Assembly: GCA_023249955.1 (NCBI GenBank)
Contig: JAHFBR010000034.1
Coordinates: 1-9,506 of the forward strand
DNA length: 9,506 bases
Source of the DNA: a bacterium
GTDB taxonomy: Bacteria > Babelota > Babeliae > Babelales > RVW-14
Direction: 5' to 3'
This document shows, in pieces, positions 1 to 6,678 of the stretch. Under the pieces are notes generated by a model. It was not told the origin of the DNA. It searched no databases and was given only the letters and a program-made list of their open reading frames with translations. Every line of letters starts with the position of its first letter. The first letter of the stretch is position 1. Position numbers and translations under genes: made by a program.

Positions 1-819
1 AGCATCTTGCTGCAACGTGCTGGTCATAAATGGAGGCGGTGGATTTTTTGCCCGCTTTTTATCGGCAATTTTGGTAACAACAAAAGACTCTTTTTTGAGC
101 GCAGCAACAATTGCCTCTGCGTCAGCTTTGGTCTTGATATCAATATTTTTACTGCCAATTTTTACCAGCTCTGCAAGCAACTCTGCTGTGCCTGCAACAC
201 CAAAAAGACCGTGAATCGACCAGTACTCTTCAGATTTAAACGCCACAATCTCTGCATCGCGATCGCAAATAAGCATTACTGCAACCGATTGCACGCGGCC
301 GGCAGAAAGCCCCTTGCCTATCTTTTTCCACAGAATGGGCGAAACTTCGTAGCCAACCCAGCGGTCAAGCACACGGCGCGCCTGTTGGGCGTTGACCATG
401 TTCATATTGACGTCTGCTTTGTCAGAAATAGCCTGCTCAATAGCCGCTTTGGTAATTTCGTTAAAAGAGATGCGATGAATCTGTTCAGGATCGGCAAAGA
501 CTTTTTCTATCTCTTGGCCAATATGCCACGAGATAATCTCCCCTTCACGGTCAGGGTCAGAGGCCAGGTAGATAGCACTGGACACTCGTGCCTGTTTGCA
601 AATGTCGGCAATGACATCTGCCTTATCCTTTAAAACATCGTATTTAAGCTCGATGTGATGATCTTTTTCATCTCGAGTAATACCAAGCCTCCGTTGCGGC
701 AAATCTTTGATGTGCCCAAACGTCGACATGATTCTAAAGTCCTTGCCCAAAAACTTTGAAATAGTTTTGATTTTGGCAGGAGACTCAACAATAAGTAACT
801 TCGGTCCGCGTTCGTTCAT
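1..819 (-). CDS. topA: DNA topoisomerase I (type IA), N-terminal part, truncated by window edge
   Basis: Relaxes negatively supercoiled DNA by transient single-strand cleavage in the cytoplasm. Reading the minus strand from 819 gives 273 uninterrupted codons that run off the left edge. The TOPRIM domain begins with LLIVESPAKIKTI (catalytic Glu near residue 12) and continues with SDPDREGE (Asp88, Asp90, Glu92), the acidic metal-binding triad. Further in are the type IA hallmarks VNAQQARRVLDRWVGYE and GLSAGRVQSV, then PPPFMTSTLQQDA at the edge. The active-site tyrosine motif lies about 40 residues further on in this family and is outside the window. Start choice: 819 puts the TOPRIM strand at the usual distance from the N terminus, but in-frame ATGs at 837 and 846 would add 6 or 9 residues (a basic MAGMRRKKT-type extension), and purine-rich RBS-like sequence precedes several of them. 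The gene is divergent from the envelope operon. Family identity is very secure; the exact start is not. Confidence 0.97.
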   Translation of the reverse strand, partial: MNERGPKLLIVESPAKIKTISKFLGKDFRIMSTFGHIKDLPQRRLGITRDEKDHHIELKYDVLKDKADVIADICKQARVSSAIYLASDPDREGEIISWHIGQEIEKVFADPEQIHRISFNEITKAAIEQAISDKADVNMNMVNAQQARRVLDRWVGYEVSPILWKKIGKGLSAGRVQSVAVMLICDRDAEIVAFKSEEYWSIHGLFGVAGTAELLAELVKIGSKNIDIKTKADAEAIVAALKKESFVVTKIADKKRAKNPPPPFMTSTLQQDA

Positions 820-913
820 AGTTTTTTTTCTTCTCATCCCTGCCATCCCCCAAAAAACCTATACCTTCTTTTCCCTCTTTGCCCCTTGCACTTATAACAT
901 ATGCAAGCTTCTT

Positions 914-941
914 TTTTTATCAATTGCTGGGCTTTTGTCAA
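914..941 (-). promoter_or_regulatory. Candidate sigma70-type promoter for topA
   Basis: On the minus strand a perfect TTGACA -35 box (936-941) is followed after 16 bases by TAAAAA (914-919), a 4/6 match to the -10 consensus. Transcription would start near 907 and leave a leader of roughly 90 bases that is strongly purine-rich just ahead of the topA start. Only sequence resemblance supports this. A second AT-rich block nearby (TATGTTATAA, minus strand, about 894-903) could serve as an alternative -10. Confidence 0.45.
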
Positions 942-1057
942 AATATTTCTTTTTTTTAGGCTACCTCCAGTCTATTTCTTTCATTTTTTATTTGTCAATA
1001 TGAATATGAAATGGTGGAAAAACTGGCGTTGGATGCGCCATTTCCCAAACCACATTT

Positions 1058-1085
1058 TTGATGCTCAAATTATTTCTAATATAGT
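1058..1085 (+). promoter_or_regulatory. Candidate promoter of the plsC-bat operon
   Basis: TTGATG (1058-1063, 4/6 to the -35 consensus) is separated by 16 bases from TATAGT (1080-1085, 5/6 to the -10 consensus). It is the best plus-strand match seen between topA and the first plus-strand gene and would give a leader of nearly 100 bases. It rests on consensus matching alone in an AT-rich region, where chance matches are common. Confidence 0.35.
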
Positions 1086-1189
1086 AGGCAAAATTTATTT
1101 ATGGAGCCAGATCGGCAAAACAGTGGGGTTTTTTGCTTTTTACGCAAGAATGCGGTAATGTTTGTGAAAATCAAACGAAGGGTACATTC

Positions 1190-1876
1190 ATGAGCACACA
1201 ATCACCATCCGTTTCTGTTTATTGGAAGAAATCACTATCACTATTCAAAAAAGGTGAACTTAAACTTTACCTTTTGGGGACACTCGTAACATTTTTGCGA
1301 TCAGCAAAGCTTTATCTCTGTCATTTTTGGCCACTCTTGTGTGTCACCCTGGTGGCACACATCAAAAATAGTTTTGCTCTTGGGTTTGAGCAGATTTCAT
1401 TTTTTAAAATGCTCTTGCTCCTTCTCATGGTGCTGAACGCTTACGTCATGCTTGTGGTCACCCGACCATCAACGGAGGCCAAAGGATTTGGCTACTATCA
1501 ACGGTATTTGATAGGGGCATGGATCTGCATCCCCTTTGCACTCAAGCCGCCATTCTGGCTTTATCCTGTGCTGATCATGCCTATTTATTTTTTCTTCGAT
1601 TCTCATCTGACTGCCTGGGGTTTTTACAGAGCTATCACACAAACAATTCGTGCATTCTGGTATTTTTGGCCCTCCCTGGTTATTATTGGACTTGGAATAA
1701 GCCTGGTGCCACTTCTCTTAAGCTATTTGATCACGCTTGTTGCACACCCACAATCGCTGCTGTATATAATTCCAGTGGTCATTGCACATACGCTTTTCGG
1801 CCTGCTCTTTTTCTCAGCATTTTCTGTGCTTTACACCAAGCTTAAACACGAACATTTTAATCTTTTGTTTAGATAA
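1190..1876 (+). CDS. Multi-span membrane protein of unknown function (paralogue A)
   Basis: A 228-residue integral membrane protein that I do not recognise as a named family. A basic, hydrophilic N terminus (about 1-40, YWKKSLSLFKKGELK) is followed by about five or six hydrophobic segments near residues 42-57, 70-91, 104-136 (probably a hairpin of two), 156-182 and 188-213. The cytoplasm-like tail is basic (KLKHEHF). There is no cleavable signal peptide. The start at 1190 is chosen because AGGG lies seven bases upstream; an in-frame ATG at 1133 would add 19 residues without RBS support. The next gene, 13 bases on, encodes a recognisable relative: the D-x-H...F-x-R...T...P pattern at residues 137-161 aligns without gaps to residues 168-192 of the neighbour. 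First gene of the apparent operon. Possibly a membrane scaffold or transporter-like protein, but no function is assigned. Confidence 0.85.
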   Translation: MSTQSPSVSVYWKKSLSLFKKGELKLYLLGTLVTFLRSAKLYLCHFWPLLCVTLVAHIKNSFALGFEQISFFKMLLLLLMVLNAYVMLVVTRPSTEAKGFGYYQRYLIGAWICIPFALKPPFWLYPVLIMPIYFFFDSHLTAWGFYRAITQTIRAFWYFWPSLVIIGLGISLVPLLLSYLITLVAHPQSLLYIIPVVIAHTLFGLLFFSAFSVLYTKLKHEHFNLLFR

Positions 1877-1889
1877 CGGAGATCAACGC

Positions 1890-2741
1890 ATGACCCCCAT
1901 CATCATCTCGTGGCATCTTGCATGCACAGCATTACACCCTCGTCGCGTATTTTCTCTGATTAAAAAAAGCGCACAAACCTATGCACACGCATGGATCGCT
2001 TTCATGCGCCATTTTGGCTGGATCATGGCCGTCGATGCTGTTTTTATCCTGGCTTTTGGCGACATCCTGGGACGAGCAACGCAACATGTCACAGCAGGCA
2101 AGGCCATTGATGGCATGTTTATTTTGATCATGTTCCTGCACGGCATTATGTGGTTTGTGGCATCAAGCGCTTTCTTTCTGCTGCTCCGCAAAAATGATGG
2201 CAGCACGCCAAAAGAGTACTTTAGAGCCTTCTTTTTTCGCTACGTTCACATTCTTTTAATCTTTTCACTGCTGTCGCTGGTTGGACTTTATCTGCTCATT
2301 TCAGCCGGCATCACCAAACTTCCACACCTTCCCTGGACAGCAACTCTTCTGCTCAAGATGGCTGAATTCTGCACCATTTTTTATTGGCTTGATGGACACA
2401 GCAGCGTTATGAATTTTGTACGATCAGTCGAACGCACCGCAAACTTGGTGTTTTACAATGCGCCCTTCTTGATAGCTTTGGTAGCACTTTTTTGGGGAAG
2501 CGACTTTTGTTTGCGCTCTCTGGCTCAGCTGATCACGCAAACACCGTTGCAACACTTGCTGTTTACTAATAGCTTTGTCAACTTGATGCCCGCCACACCA
2601 ACCCTTGCACAACTCGGCAAATTTTTGGGCATTAAATACGTCACCTTCTTTTGTGAGTACTTTTTGTTAAGCATTGTATTTGTTTTTTATCGTCGAAAAA
2701 AACACGAACAGTACGCTCCAAGCATATTTGAAAGATCATGA
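1890..2741 (+). CDS. Multi-span membrane protein of unknown function (paralogue B)
   Basis: A 283-residue membrane protein, unrecognised as a named family. About six hydrophobic segments lie near residues 41-57, 75-98, 118-140, 149-166, 188-203 and 250-267. Its N terminus (HPRRVFSLIKKSAQTYAHAW) resembles the basic N terminus of the preceding protein. Residues 168-192 (D-x-H, F176, R178, T182, P192) match paralogue A, and both end in a Y-x-x-K-KHE-like basic tail after the last span. It carries an extra span or loop of about 50 residues relative to A. The start at 1890 has GGAG at a suitable distance; an upstream in-frame ATG at 1782 lies inside gene A and is unlikely. The stop overlaps the plsC start as ATGA, implying translational coupling. 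Function unknown; linkage suggests an envelope or lipid role. Confidence 0.85.
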   Translation: MTPIIISWHLACTALHPRRVFSLIKKSAQTYAHAWIAFMRHFGWIMAVDAVFILAFGDILGRATQHVTAGKAIDGMFILIMFLHGIMWFVASSAFFLLLRKNDGSTPKEYFRAFFFRYVHILLIFSLLSLVGLYLLISAGITKLPHLPWTATLLLKMAEFCTIFYWLDGHSSVMNFVRSVERTANLVFYNAPFLIALVALFWGSDFCLRSLAQLITQTPLQHLLFTNSFVNLMPATPTLAQLGKFLGIKYVTFFCEYFLLSIVFVFYRRKKHEQYAPSIFERS

Positions 2742-3490
2742 TACGCCGGTGCACAAACATCGCCAAAACCGTCATCACCTTCTGCCTGTGGACTACACTC
2801 ATTCCGCCCTTTCTTATCGCCTGCACACTTCTCGCACTCCTGCCCGCCCGCTGGCGCTACGATAATCGTCTCTATTTTTTTCTGACCAGCAGCATGTCGT
2901 GGCTCATCATAAAATCGGCTTTTTTACGCATCACCATCCACGGACGCAAAAATCTGCCAACGTATCCAAACACGCCAGCAATCGTTATCATGAATCACGC
3001 GTCAGCATTTGATATTCCCATGATCGAGGTCTTGGTCGGCAGCTATCCACACGTTTGGATCAGCAAAAGTGGTTACAAAAACGTTCCGCTGGTGGGCTTT
3101 TTGCTCAAACGCATGCACGTCATGGTTGATAAAACATCAACCAGCAGCGCACGCAGAGCACTTATCGGTATGCATGACCTGATCAAAGATCAAAATCGCC
3201 ATGCGCTTATTTTTCCTGAAGGCACGCGTCACGACGATGGTCAGGTGCATAAATTTTTCAGCGGCTTTGCCGTTCTGGCGCAAAAATTACAACGTCCTGT
3301 CATCCCCATTGTTGCTACTAACATGCACCTGGTATTTCCAAAAAAAAGTTTGATCATTGATTCCTCCTCCACACACGTTACAATTAATATCGGCAAACCG
3401 ATCTATTGCCCCGCAGATGCAGACCTACCAGAATTTGTCAGATCGGTAGAAGAGCATTTTAAGGAAACGCTCACAACTACAGGTGTGTAA
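2738..3490 (+). CDS. plsC: 1-acyl-sn-glycerol-3-phosphate acyltransferase (PlsC/LPLAT family)
   Basis: Transfers an acyl chain to lysophosphatidic acid to make phosphatidic acid, the precursor of membrane phospholipids, at the inner face of the cytoplasmic membrane. The 250-residue protein has one N-terminal hydrophobic segment (about 11-36). It has the acyltransferase catalytic motif NH-x4-D (NHASAFD, His87 and Asp92), the YKNVPLVGFLLKRM block that matches motif II, FPEGTR (159-164, substrate phosphate binding) and PVIPIVATN (about 187-195, motif IV). All four motifs and the length fit the family. The start overlaps the stop of the preceding gene in an ATGA arrangement; no strong RBS is seen, so coupled translation is likely. 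Three bases separate its stop from batA. Family assignment is firm; a preference for another lysophospholipid acceptor cannot be excluded from sequence. Confidence 0.94.
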   Translation: MIRRCTNIAKTVITFCLWTTLIPPFLIACTLLALLPARWRYDNRLYFFLTSSMSWLIIKSAFLRITIHGRKNLPTYPNTPAIVIMNHASAFDIPMIEVLVGSYPHVWISKSGYKNVPLVGFLLKRMHVMVDKTSTSSARRALIGMHDLIKDQNRHALIFPEGTRHDDGQVHKFFSGFAVLAQKLQRPVIPIVATNMHLVFPKKSLIIDSSSTHVTINIGKPIYCPADADLPEFVRSVEEHFKETLTTTGV

Positions 3491-3493
3491 CGT

Positions 3494-4489
3494 ATGGTTT
3501 TACATTTTGCTTACGCATATCTTTTGTACATTTTAATTCCACTCACGCTTGCAATTGTCTTGATACGCCTGCTGTGGCACAAAACACCCATTTACACCTA
3601 TCCACTGACCAGCATGCTGGCACAGCGAGGTCTTTTGAAAAAAACGATGTATAAAAAGATCTTTTTTGTTCTACGCACCGCAACATTGCTGGGGCTGGCC
3701 TTACTTATCGCTCGCCCACAATGGGCCGATGAGCGCTCAAAAATAAATGTTGAAGGCGTTGACATTGTTCTGGCCATCGACGTTTCTGAAAGTATGATCG
3801 CCTTTGATGATCGACACGACCAACGCCCACGCATTGACGTTGCAAAAAGCGAAGCAATCCGGTTTATCGAAAAACGCATCGATGACCCAATTGGCATTGT
3901 CATTTTTGGCAAAGAGGCCGTCTCGCGCTGCCCACTGACTCTTGATAAACACATTTTAAAAGAGATCGTTGGCGGCCTTGAAATTGGTAATATCGATGCA
4001 CACGGCACCTGGCTGGGAACCGGGCTGGCGACCGCCATCAACCGACTACGCACCGCCAAGGCAAAGAGCAAAATTATAATCTTGTTGACCGATGGTGAGC
4101 CAACGCAACCAGAAAAGGTTGAGCCCGACCTTGCCATTGCACTGGCAAAAAAACTTGGCATCAAGGTTTATACCATTGGCATTGGCAGCGAGAATGGTGG
4201 CCTTTTTAACCACCCCATGTACGGCACGGTACGCGTTGCCACGGGGCTGAATGTGCAACTACTGCAAAAGATTGCCACCGAAACAGGCGGCCAGTTTTTT
4301 AGAGCACAAAACCCCAAAGATATGCGATCGGTGTACGATAAAATTGATGCGCTGGAAAAAACAAAACAACAAACCAATATTTTTCACCGCTACTACGAAG
4401 CGTTTGCAAGCTTTATCTGGATTGTTTTATGTGCTCTGGGGCTGGAAATGCTGCTTCGCTTTGTGCTGTGGCGAGGAGTGTGGGGATGA
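3494..4489 (+). CDS. batA: BatA-type von Willebrand A membrane protein
   Basis: A 331-residue membrane-anchored VWA protein of the Bat (Bacteroides aerotolerance) set, thought to act in metal-dependent protein-protein assembly at the cytoplasmic membrane. Two N-terminal spans (about 5-27 and 57-74) form the BatA-type N-terminal domain, ending in the typical ARPQW. The VWA domain spans about 88-280 with a complete MIDAS: DVSES (Asp96, Ser98, Ser100), Thr172 in HGTWLGTGLA, and Asp200 in LLTDGEP. A third span (about 305-326) lies near the C terminus. AGGTG eight bases upstream supports the start. It overlaps batB by four bases. It is called BatA rather than BatB by position and by the general pattern of the pair; the two are close relatives, so the letters could be swapped in another scheme. 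Confidence 0.93.
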   Translation: MVLHFAYAYLLYILIPLTLAIVLIRLLWHKTPIYTYPLTSMLAQRGLLKKTMYKKIFFVLRTATLLGLALLIARPQWADERSKINVEGVDIVLAIDVSESMIAFDDRHDQRPRIDVAKSEAIRFIEKRIDDPIGIVIFGKEAVSRCPLTLDKHILKEIVGGLEIGNIDAHGTWLGTGLATAINRLRTAKAKSKIIILLTDGEPTQPEKVEPDLAIALAKKLGIKVYTIGIGSENGGLFNHPMYGTVRVATGLNVQLLQKIATETGGQFFRAQNPKDMRSVYDKIDALEKTKQQTNIFHRYYEAFASFIWIVLCALGLEMLLRFVLWRGVWG

Positions 4490-5490
4490 GCGAATTGATG
4501 GGTATCCACTGGGCAGGCGCTGATCGCGTCATTTTTGTGCCCATTTTTTTGGTACTGATTTTTCTAATTTTCAGAAATTATAACCGCTTGCGCGGTGCAG
4601 CCACACAACTGGCCAACGCAGTTCATCAAAAAACTATCTTCAAAAACTTTTCACCACGCCGCCTGCTGCTTAAATCACTATGCCTGGCAACTGGATTGGT
4701 CTGCATTTTTATTGCACTGCTGCAACCACAGTGGGGCAAGAAAGAACAAACAATTATCCAAGAGGGGCGCGATGTTTTGATCGTCCTGGATATTTCGCGA
4801 AGCATGCTGGCAAAAGATATGACGCCCACGCGGCTTGATTTTGCAAAACTCAAAATCAGAAATCTGCTTGCCCGGCTTAATTCGGAGCGTGTGGGGCTTA
4901 TCGTTTTTTCTGGCTCTGCATTTGTGCAATGCCCGCTCACCAGCGACACAGCCGCCTTTTTGATGTTTCTTGAGCATGTTGATACCGAAACCATGTCATC
5001 AGGCACCACATCGCTTGATGCAGCGCTTACCAAAACCCTGGAAGTTTTTGGTACCGCGGCAGGAAGAAAAAACAAGCTGGTTGTTTTGCTCACTGATGGC
5101 GAGGACTTTTCGCTCAACATGAACGCTGTTCAGCAGAAAGCTATTCAAGAGCAGTTGAACCTATTTGCGCTTGGCGTTGGAACCAGCGAGGGAGCACCAA
5201 TTCCCAAACTTAATCTTGATGGAACGCCCAGTGGGCATGAGGTTGATGAAAGCGGCAACATTGTACTTTCTATTCTGAACGAAAAAATGTTACAACAACT
5301 ATGCAGCAGCCTGCATGGCCACTACATCAAAGCGACATATGATGACGGCGACATCAATCAACTAGTTGGCCGCATTGCGCGCTACGAAAAAGAGACATTC
5401 GAGGATAAAAAAATGTCGCTGTTTCACGATCAGTATCCGTGGCTTTTGGGCATGGCGTGGATTTTGTTAGCGCTTGAATGGATTTTGTAA
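4486..5490 (+). CDS. batB: BatB-type von Willebrand A membrane protein
   Basis: A 334-residue partner of BatA with the same architecture. Spans lie near residues 13-30 and 63-80, followed by LLQPQWGKKE, a VWA domain from about 95 to 290, and a last span near 316-334 that ends the protein almost at the membrane. The MIDAS is intact: DISRSM (Asp102, Ser104, Ser106), Thr174 in SSGTTSLDAAL, and Asp204 in LLTDGED. The start at 4486 is preferred over an in-frame ATG at 4429 because GAGGAG sits seven bases upstream and the start forms an ATGA overlap with batA; 4429 would lie well inside batA. It follows batA directly and precedes the TPR gene batC, the usual order. In the family, BatA and BatB are thought to form hetero-complexes; that is inferred here, not shown. 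Confidence 0.93.
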   Translation: MSELMGIHWAGADRVIFVPIFLVLIFLIFRNYNRLRGAATQLANAVHQKTIFKNFSPRRLLLKSLCLATGLVCIFIALLQPQWGKKEQTIIQEGRDVLIVLDISRSMLAKDMTPTRLDFAKLKIRNLLARLNSERVGLIVFSGSAFVQCPLTSDTAAFLMFLEHVDTETMSSGTTSLDAALTKTLEVFGTAAGRKNKLVVLLTDGEDFSLNMNAVQQKAIQEQLNLFALGVGTSEGAPIPKLNLDGTPSGHEVDESGNIVLSILNEKMLQQLCSSLHGHYIKATYDDGDINQLVGRIARYEKETFEDKKMSLFHDQYPWLLGMAWILLALEWIL

Positions 5491-5498
5491 GGGATGTT

Positions 5499-6650
5499 AT
5501 GAGACTACGAGACTGCCTAAAAATCCCGTTCGCCCTGAGGAGCCCATCAGGGCGTCTCGAAGGGTACGAACGTTCGTATGGTTCGAGATGCACACTACGT
5601 GTGCTCCTCACCACGAACGGACTACTGCTCCTTTCACCTTTCATTCACGCTTTCAACCTGTTCACCGACTATGCCAAGCTGACGCCCGAGCAGAGCATCG
5701 AAAGACTGCAGGTCGAACAAGCCGACCACCCGCATGACCCACAGATCAATTACAACCTGGGCGTGGCACAATATCGCGCAGGAAAATTCCAACAAGCAGC
5801 AGGCAACTTTGAACGCACACTGGAACATGTTGGCGATAACACCATACTTAAAACACAAACTCTTTTTAACCACGGCAACAGCCGTTATAAGAACGTTATC
5901 ACCCAACTCCCCCCGCGCTGGGAGGATGAAAAAACTACGATCGAGCCTCAAAAACTTGAAGAGCACATTGCGCAAATCAAACAGGCCATAGAAGATTACA
6001 AAAAAGTCATGACGCTTGATGGACAAAATCAAAGGGCTGAAACAAACAAAAAAAGTGCTGAAGAGCTGCTCAAAAAGCTTGAACAAAAAAAGCAGCAACA
6101 GCAGGATAAAAAACAGGATGATAAAAAAGACGAAAAAGACCAGCAAGACAAACAAGACAAGCAGGAAAAACAAGACCAACAGGAGCAGAAAAACCAAAAA
6201 CAGGACGGTCAAAAAGACCAGCAAAAATCATCTGAAAAAGACAAAAAACAGAACCAGAATGATGGCTCCAAAGACCAGGGACAAGGCAAAGGACAGGAGC
6301 GTCCTGACAAATCGGACGGCCAAAGCCCCGGCCGGGAAGACCAAAAACTTGATGATGACCAAGGCAAAAACGGCGAGCAACGCGATCGCGATCATAAATC
6401 CCCAGAAGAACAAAAACAAAAATCTGAACCTACTTCTGAGCGTACGCAGGAGGAACAGGAAATGCAACAGTCATCAGCAACAGCGGCTGCAGGTGCTGAA
6501 CAACAGCAACAAGAAGATCCTGAAATGCGCAGGATGCGCGCCGTGCTTGAAAACTTGCAATCAGAAGAATCAAAAACACAAAAACGCTTGCTCCACAAGG
6601 CTGTTGAGCAGAAAAAACCATCTGAGCAACAGGGACAGAAGCCATGGTGA
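5499..6650 (+). CDS. batC: BatC-type TPR protein with K/Q/D-rich tail and an in-frame palindromic insert
   Basis: A 383-residue probable exported or periplasm-facing TPR protein of the Bat complex. Residues about 9-40 are encoded by a palindromic repeat element; a short hydrophobic stretch (GLLLLSPFIHAF, 41-52) follows and looks like the core of a signal sequence. TPR-like repeats occupy about 61-135 (NYNLGVAQYRAGKFQQAAGNF and TLFNHGNSRYKN) and continue with IKQAIEDYKKVMTLD. Residues about 196-339 are a low-complexity run of K, Q, D and E. The last 44 residues (DPEMRRMRAVLENLQSEE... to QKPW) resemble the conserved BatC end, which normally finishes in Trp. The start at 5499 has AAGGG upstream; an in-frame ATG at 5478 lies inside batB without an RBS. 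Gap to batB is eight bases. Family call rests on TPR order, tail and operon position. Confidence 0.86.
   Translation: MRLRDCLKIPFALRSPSGRLEGYERSYGSRCTLRVLLTTNGLLLLSPFIHAFNLFTDYAKLTPEQSIERLQVEQADHPHDPQINYNLGVAQYRAGKFQQAAGNFERTLEHVGDNTILKTQTLFNHGNSRYKNVITQLPPRWEDEKTTIEPQKLEEHIAQIKQAIEDYKKVMTLDGQNQRAETNKKSAEELLKKLEQKKQQQQDKKQDDKKDEKDQQDKQDKQEKQDQQEQKNQKQDGQKDQQKSSEKDKKQNQNDGSKDQGQGKGQERPDKSDGQSPGREDQKLDDDQGKNGEQRDRDHKSPEEQKQKSEPTSERTQEEQEMQQSSATAAAGAEQQQQEDPEMRRMRAVLENLQSEESKTQKRLLHKAVEQKKPSEQQGQKPW
5523..5620. repeat. REP-like palindromic element, copy A, in frame inside batC
   Basis: A cluster of nested inverted repeats inside the batC reading frame. CGTTCGCCCT (5527-5536) pairs with AGGG-ta-CGAACG (5561-5572). 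CGCCCTGA (5531-5538) can instead pair perfectly with TCAGGGCG (5547-5554). TACGAACGTTCGTA (5565-5578) is a perfect 14-bp palindrome. CGTTCGT (5571-5577) pairs with ACGAACG (5613-5619), enclosing an inner hairpin GCACAC-TAC-GTGTGC (5590-5604). Three blocks match copy B near the batD start in inverted orientation: 5523-5536 with 6781-6794, 5571-5586 with 6821-6836, and 5607-5620 with 6802-6815, all exact. It has no stop codon in the batC frame and encodes about 30 residues including GYERSYGS. Proposed mobility by a REP-associated transposase is inference. Confidence 0.85.
6084..6515 (+). repeat. Low-complexity K/Q/D/E-coding tract in batC
   Basis: About 144 codons made almost entirely of AAA/AAG, CAA/CAG, GAT/GAC and GAA/GAG, with degenerate repeats of units such as DKQ and QDKK. 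The encoded segment is highly charged and hydrophilic and is expected to be disordered or partly coiled-coil. It separates the TPR part of BatC from its conserved C-terminal block. The reverse complement gives a long leucine/phenylalanine-rich open frame that is a by-product of this composition. Boundaries are approximate. Confidence 0.8.
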
Positions 6651-6678
6651 TGCTTTATTTTTTTAGGGGGATTTGGAT

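Larger units (their letters stand above)
820..1189. other. Divergent intergenic region between topA and the plus-strand operon
   Basis: These 370 bases hold no convincing gene. They are AT-rich with many T runs on the plus strand. Contents: the topA leader with its in-frame upstream ATGs (837, 846), a minus-strand promoter candidate (914-941), a plus-strand promoter candidate (1058-1085), and a small hairpin (TGGCG at 1024-1028 pairing with CGCCA at 1036-1040, loop 7). Open frames that cross it translate to phenylalanine-rich sequence with no domain features. Confidence 0.8.

Noticed and set aside
7..633. A 208-codon plus-strand open frame opposite topA
   Set aside because: It is antisense to a clear topoisomerase I gene, and its Cys/Asn/Phe-rich translation shows no domain motif.
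1115..1136. GCAAAA...TTTTGC inverted repeat followed by T residues, resembling a terminator or attenuator
   Set aside because: The stem is only six pairs and mostly A-T with a ten-base loop, too weak to call an intrinsic terminator.
707..1158. Overlapping plus-strand open frames in and near the divergent intergenic region
   Set aside because: Phe/Leu-rich products of T-rich DNA, partly antisense to topA, with no convincing RBS or family features.
5523..5620. CRISPR repeat or attachment site as an explanation of the palindromes
   Set aside because: There is no regular repeat-spacer spacing, no cas gene or integrase, and the sequence is an open coding frame; a REP-like element fits better.
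5634..6224. A 196-codon minus-strand frame that looks like a hydrophobic membrane protein
   Set aside because: It is the reverse complement of the K/Q/D-coding tract of batC; AAA, CAG and GAC read backwards give Phe, Leu and Val runs.
6016..6666. A plus-strand Lys/Asn/Thr-rich frame overlapping batC
   Set aside because: It is a frame-shifted reading of the same low-complexity tract; the batC frame has the TPR units and the family C terminus.
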